DNA of 10,698 nt, taken from NCBI GenBank assembly GCA_050180015.1, contig JBFXEO010000093.1, positions 1 through 10,698 of the forward strand. The letters are read 5' to 3'. Both the position numbers and the translations under genes were made by a program. Shown here in pieces: positions 7,391 to 10,698 of this stretch; positions within the stretch are counted from its first letter, which is position 1; the number at the start of each line of letters is the position of its first letter. The notes beneath the pieces were generated by a model that was not told the origin of the DNA, did not search any database, and saw only the letters and a program-made list of their open reading frames with translations. This DNA is from JBFXEO01 sp050180015 (GTDB lineage: Bacteria; Bacteroidota; Bacteroidia; Bacteroidales; Tenuifilaceae).

Positions 7391-7452
7391 TTAAGCGAAG
7401 CGAAAAATCTCTAGTAGTATTTATAGATAAATCACTTCGTTCAGGATGACAG
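7391..7452. repeat. Probable degenerate dispersed intergenic inverted repeat
   Basis: The arms GCGAAGCGAAAAATCT (7395-7410) and AGATAAATCACTTCGT (7425-7440) are imperfect inverse complements (11 of 16 positions) around a 14-base loop. TCAGGATGACAG follows. The pattern of GAAGCGAA...AATCT, AGAT..., CTTCGTTCAGGATGACA closely resembles a class of short non-coding repeats scattered between genes in many bacteria, Bacteroidota included. It sits between the TPR-like and kinase genes and could form a stem-loop or attenuate read-through. Mismatches suggest an old copy. Confidence 0.4.
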
Positions 7453-7484
7453 CAAAGAGGGAAAACCTGTAAACCCCAAAAAAA

Positions 7485-8525
7485 ATGAACTCAAAGCAAA
7501 TTAAACGATTTACTATTCGCCAAGTTATAGATATTACTCTATGCTATCTTTTAAGCTTTGGCCTTACCTATATTTTCATCGGAAATAGACTTTTCACAAA
7601 CTTTAGTACATCGTACAAAGGCACTATTTTAGGATTTGGATTGTCTCTTTTACTGTGGAAGGGGAATCAATTTATTGGCTGGGTTGTGGACAAAATGTAT
7701 CCTTGGAGTTTAAATCCAAAACAAACCCTGAAAATTTCTCTAATCAGCTCCTTTGCCTATAGCTCTATAGCAGTGTTCATCGTTAACCTTCTTGTTTACC
7801 AGTATCTTTTAGGGGTGAATTTTATGGGTAACCTATCGGGTTATATCCCTGCAATGTTCCTTGAGATTTTAGTTTCAGTCCTTATTACGATTAGCTTTTA
7901 CCTTGCCTACTTTTTCAAATGGTGGCGCATTGCAGCTATCAACGAGGAAAAATTAAGGCAGGAGGCCATTCAGCTCCGCTACGATGCCCTAAAAAGCCAG
8001 GTTAACCCACACTTTTTATTCAATAGCTTAAGTGTGCTCATCTCGCTTGTAGATACTGATCCTACAAAAGCGAAGCAATTTATACAGCAGTTTTCCGATA
8101 TATACCGTTATGTGCTCGATCAGAAAGATAAGGAATTGGTGAATTTGGATGAAGAAATAAAGTTTGTTCAATCCTATACCAATCTTCACCAAATTCGTCA
8201 TGGTGAAAGCTTAAAAGTATCCATTGATATTAACGATTTGTCGGGCTTTATCATTCCTCTATCGTTGCAAACCCTACTGGAAAATTGCTTTAAGCACAAC
8301 ATAATCTCAGAGGAAAGCCCTCTTACCGTAAAGCTTTGGAGGGAGAATGAGTTTATAGTTGTGCAGAACAACCTGCAAAAAAAGAGAACATTACCGGATT
8401 CGAATGGAATTGGACTGGAGACTATCAGCAAAAGGTATGAGTATCTTTCTTGTCAGCCTATGGAAATTATTCAGGATGAGGGTCAATTTACTGTAAGGGT
8501 TCCAATTATAAAATCCATCTCTTAA
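7485..8525 (+). CDS. Membrane sensor histidine kinase, LytS/YehU (HisKA_7TM-less His_kinase) type
   Basis: The 346-residue sensor kinase should autophosphorylate on histidine and pass the phosphate to the LytTR regulator encoded two genes downstream. Four hydrophobic segments (about 12-32, 46-68, 83-107, 121-143) form a membrane sensor with almost no extracytoplasmic domain, so the signal is probably read within or at the membrane. A short coiled coil (about 152-170) leads to the His_kinase domain, with phospho-acceptor H176 in SQVNPHFLFNSL. The ATP-binding part shows the N box LLENCFKHN (N267) and the glycine box SNGIGLETISKRYEYL (G308, G310). The length is normal for Bacteroidota members. 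Only 12 bp separate it from the methyltransferase gene. The ATG at 7485 has a run of A residues before it and no Shine-Dalgarno sequence. A 133-bp gap with a repeat-like element lies upstream, so this operon may have its own promoter. Confidence 0.93.
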   Translation: MNSKQIKRFTIRQVIDITLCYLLSFGLTYIFIGNRLFTNFSTSYKGTILGFGLSLLLWKGNQFIGWVVDKMYPWSLNPKQTLKISLISSFAYSSIAVFIVNLLVYQYLLGVNFMGNLSGYIPAMFLEILVSVLITISFYLAYFFKWWRIAAINEEKLRQEAIQLRYDALKSQVNPHFLFNSLSVLISLVDTDPTKAKQFIQQFSDIYRYVLDQKDKELVNLDEEIKFVQSYTNLHQIRHGESLKVSIDINDLSGFIIPLSLQTLLENCFKHNIISEESPLTVKLWRENEFIVVQNNLQKKRTLPDSNGIGLETISKRYEYLSCQPMEIIQDEGQFTVRVPIIKSIS

Positions 8526-8537
8526 AACCCACTTAAA

Positions 8538-9095
8538 ATGAAGTATTTAATTTTACTATCAATGCTCTTTTTCGTTTCGGAATTTGCATTAATGATTGTT
8601 AAGCGCTCTAAAAAGATTAAGTCGAAACAACAAGGCGATAAGGGTTCATTGGTTCTGCTGTGGGTAATGATTACGCTTTGCCTTACCCTTGGATTCTCCT
8701 TTGCGAGCTATTCTATTTGGTCTTTAACAAACCTCATTATCGCTTCATTCGGTTTACTGATAATTCTTATAGGCGTTACTGTTCGATGGATTTCAATCAT
8801 TCAGCTAAGCAGCGCGTTTACAGTTGATGTTGCAATTGCCAATGACCACAAACTTAAAACCAATGGAATATATAAGTATATTCGCCATCCAAGCTATTCG
8901 GGCTTGCTATTGATTATGACTGGCTTTGCAATATGCATGAACAGCGTAATTTCGCTATTCGTAGCTATAGTGCCAATGGTAGCTGCAATACTTTACCGAA
9001 TTTACGTGGAGGAACAAATGCTTACCAACGAGTTTGGCGATGTTTACACCAGCTATAAAAAACAAGCAAGTAAAGTTATACCCTGGATTTTATAA
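8538..9095 (+). CDS. Isoprenylcysteine carboxyl methyltransferase (ICMT)/PEMT-family integral membrane protein
   Basis: The 185-residue multi-spanning protein has hydrophobic segments at about 3-22, 38-58, 63-88 and 121-155 and the family's S-adenosylmethionine-binding signature in its C-terminal half: HKLKTNGIYKYIRHPSYSG (104-122, with R116, H117, P118, Y120, G122). The distal RIYVEEQMLTNEFGDVYTSYKK segment (154-175) carries paired glutamates E158 and E159. Both blocks are the core of ICMT and phospholipid N-methyltransferase relatives. The family methylates membrane-embedded substrates; protein prenylation is not a normal bacterial process, so a lipid, quinone-like or other hydrophobic substrate is more likely. 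It starts 12 bp after the histidine kinase and ends 15 bp before the response regulator, so the three are surely cotranscribed. The length is typical for bacterial members. Confidence 0.88.
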   Translation: MKYLILLSMLFFVSEFALMIVKRSKKIKSKQQGDKGSLVLLWVMITLCLTLGFSFASYSIWSLTNLIIASFGLLIILIGVTVRWISIIQLSSAFTVDVAIANDHKLKTNGIYKYIRHPSYSGLLLIMTGFAICMNSVISLFVAIVPMVAAILYRIYVEEQMLTNEFGDVYTSYKKQASKVIPWIL

Positions 9096-9110
9096 ATAAT
9101 ATTTCCGCTG

Positions 9111-9866
9111 ATGAAGTATGTAATTGTTGAGGATGAAAAATTATCGGCTAAACGTTTAGCAAATATGATTCAGCAGCTTAATCCCAGCTATGAGCCCTTA
9201 ATTATACTTGACTCTGTATCCTCTGCAGTAAAATGGTTGAAACAGAACCCACACCCTCAACTTGCCTTTTTCGATATTCAGCTGGCCGATGGCATCAGCT
9301 TTGAGATTTTTGAGCAGGTTAAAATCGATTTCCCGGTTATTTTCACCACGGCCTACAACGAGTATGCGCTAAAGGCATTCAAGGTAAACAGCATCGATTA
9401 TCTGCTTAAACCAATAAGCGAGAACGAGCTAAAAGCGGCCATTGAGAAATTTGAACATACCCGAAGCACTCCAGGTTCGATTGATACAACCCCAATCGCA
9501 ACGCTAATTGACCAGTTGAACAGCAGCTATAAATCGCGCTTTTTGGTGAAGGTTGGCGAGCATCTTAAAATGATTAATTGCACCGGTATTGCGTTTTTTC
9601 ATAGTATGGGAAAATCCACATTCATAAAAAATACAGAGGGGCGCGATTACGCCATCGACCAATCGCTGGATCAGGTTGAGCTGGCCGTAAATCCAGCCGA
9701 ATTTTACAGGGTAAACCGTAGCTGCATAATTAGTGTGAACTCTATCCGTGACATTGTGGCCTACTCCAATAGTCGCCTAAAAATTATACCAACCGTTAAA
9801 ACCGACGAGGATATCATTGTTAGCCGTGAGCGCGTGTTGGGGTTTAAGGCATGGCTGGAGCGGTAG
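9111..9866 (+). CDS. LytTR-family response regulator
   Basis: This 251-residue transcription regulator is the natural partner of the histidine kinase two genes upstream. The receiver domain (about 1-118) shows the acidic pocket E7-D8-E9, phospho-acceptor D55 in LAFFDIQLADG, the switch threonine in IFTTAY (T80) and the lysine of DYLLKPI (K100). A linker (about 119-142) leads to the LytTR DNA-binding domain (143-250), recognisable from FYRVNRSCIISVNSI (198-212) and the closing VSRERVLGFKAWL. LytTR proteins bind short direct repeats in promoters. Likely targets are its own operon or the receptor and TPR genes nearby, by inference from position. The ATG at 9111 places the receiver's first beta-strand exactly at the N-terminus. 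The gene ends 31 bp before the stop of the convergent MATE gene, with no hairpin terminator between them. Confidence 0.96.
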   Translation: MKYVIVEDEKLSAKRLANMIQQLNPSYEPLIILDSVSSAVKWLKQNPHPQLAFFDIQLADGISFEIFEQVKIDFPVIFTTAYNEYALKAFKVNSIDYLLKPISENELKAAIEKFEHTRSTPGSIDTTPIATLIDQLNSSYKSRFLVKVGEHLKMINCTGIAFFHSMGKSTFIKNTEGRDYAIDQSLDQVELAVNPAEFYRVNRSCIISVNSIRDIVAYSNSRLKIIPTVKTDEDIIVSRERVLGFKAWLER

Positions 9867-9897
9867 CTAATAAATTTGCAGCAAAGAACAGGCTTTA

Positions 9898-10698
9898 CTA
9901 CTGCCTTTTAATCTTTTTCAGTTGCCATTGTAAAACCAGTAAGGTTAAAACCGATGAGACAAAATCGGCTAACGGGCTACTAAGCCAAACTCCGTTTAAC
10001 CCTAAAAAATGGGGGAGTATTATAAGCGCAGGAATTAAAAAAAGCACCTGCCTGGTAAGTGATAGAAAAATTGAGAAGTTGGCCCGTCCAATTGACTGAA
10101 AAAAGTTTGAAGTAACAATTTGAAAGCCAACAATTGGAAACATTATAAGGTTTAACCGTAAACCTGTCGATGCTAAGTCAATTAACTCTCCGTTAGCTGT
10201 AAATGCAGAAGAAATAGCATGGGGAAAGATTTCTGCCATTAAGAATACAAGTAGGGTTACACAGGTTCCCGCCAAAACAGTTAGTTTAAAAGCCCCAATA
10301 GCTCGAGGCGTTTTTTGCGCTCCGTAATTATATCCAACAATTGGCTGCATACCCTGATTAAATCCAATAACCACCATTACCGCTAAATTCCCCAAGCTAT
10401 TGATTATACCATAAGCGCCAATTGCAAAATCACCGCCATACTTTTCTAGGCGAATATTCACGAAGGAAATTACAATACTGGAACTTATAAGCATAAGAAA
10501 ATTTGACATTCCGACAGAAATAATATCCCGGATTATAAATCTTTTTAGCTTCATATAGCCCGGTAAAAAATGCAAAAAACTATTCGTTTTGGTAAAGTGA
10601 ATAGTTACCAATACGGTTCCCGCCATTTGGGAAAGAACTGTAGCCAATGCAGCACCACGGATACCCCACTTAGAAACAAAAATAAACAGAGGGGCAAG
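9898..10698 (-). CDS. MATE-family efflux transporter, partial (N-terminal part beyond the window)
   Basis: This Na+- or H+-driven multidrug/metabolite exporter of the inner membrane is seen only in its C-terminal 266 residues; full-length members have about 450. The open frame runs to the window edge with no stop. Its first visible residues LAPLFIFVSKWGIRGAAL continue into ATVLSQMAGT, a segment typical of the end of helix 5 and the start of helix 6 in MATE proteins. A TTG at 10647 in the middle of this segment is therefore an internal Leu codon. The C-terminal half includes VIGFNQGMQPIVGYNYGA, the mirrored family signature, and QSIGRANFSIFLSLTRQVLFLIPALIILP. The arrangement resembles the MepA/DinF-like group common in Bacteroidota. 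It is convergent with the LytTR regulator and is not part of that operon. The substrate is unknown. Confidence 0.93.
   Translation of the reverse strand, partial: LAPLFIFVSKWGIRGAALATVLSQMAGTVLVTIHFTKTNSFLHFLPGYMKLKRFIIRDIISVGMSNFLMLISSSIVISFVNIRLEKYGGDFAIGAYGIINSLGNLAVMVVIGFNQGMQPIVGYNYGAQKTPRAIGAFKLTVLAGTCVTLLVFLMAEIFPHAISSAFTANGELIDLASTGLRLNLIMFPIVGFQIVTSNFFQSIGRANFSIFLSLTRQVLFLIPALIILPHFLGLNGVWLSSPLADFVSSVLTLLVLQWQLKKIKRQ

Noticed and set aside
9898..10647. MATE gene beginning at a TTG at 10647
   Set aside because: The frame stays open to the window edge and the upstream residues continue a normal MATE helix, so the TTG is an internal Leu codon and the gene is truncated by the window.
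1..10698. CRISPR arrays, tRNA or rRNA genes, transposases or integrases
   Set aside because: No regularly spaced direct repeats, cloverleaf-like segments, rRNA-like sequence or recombinase motifs were seen on either strand.

Overview
The window looks like a chromosomal stretch of a member of the Bacteroidota, probably a Bacteroidales-like lineage. The signs are a TonB-dependent receptor with an N-terminal carboxypeptidase-regulatory-like domain, a LytS/LytTR-type two-component pair, a pyruvate kinase of the 'NTAH' type that I associate with Bacteroidales, A-rich start-codon contexts in place of clear Shine-Dalgarno sites, a TAnnTTTG-type promoter before pyruvate kinase, and moderate-to-low GC. 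The species cannot be named from the sequence.

Layout. Positions 3-119 hold the last codons of an unidentified + strand gene. It converges on an MFS transporter on the - strand (190-1371). A 291-bp divergent intergenic region (1372-1662) contains a small palindrome, a possible 38-residue minus-strand ORF and a promoter for pyruvate kinase. Pyruvate kinase (1663-3075) is followed after 11 bp by a secreted TPR protein that lacks an ATG start (3087-4352). A strong intrinsic terminator (4382-4419) closes this unit.

The second half is a possible functional module, all on the + strand: a short TonB-dependent receptor (4475-6610), a periplasmic TPR-like protein (6704-7351), a four-helix membrane histidine kinase of the LytS/YehU type (7485-8525), an isoprenylcysteine-carboxyl-methyltransferase-family membrane protein (8538-9095) and a LytTR response regulator (9111-9866). 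The last three lie 12 and 15 bp apart and are almost certainly one operon, so a membrane methyltransferase sits between a kinase and its regulator. The receptor gene begins under a perfect 9-bp inverted repeat. The TPR leader carries short direct repeats. The gap before the kinase carries what looks like a degenerate dispersed intergenic repeat.

The window ends in a convergent MATE-family efflux gene (- strand, 9898 to beyond 10698), whose N-terminal part lies outside.

A reasonable working model is that kinase and regulator sense an envelope or lipid signal and control the receptor and TPR genes upstream. That model is inferred from gene order. No undescribed system is proven here; the kinase-methyltransferase-regulator sandwich and the operator-like repeats are the best candidates.
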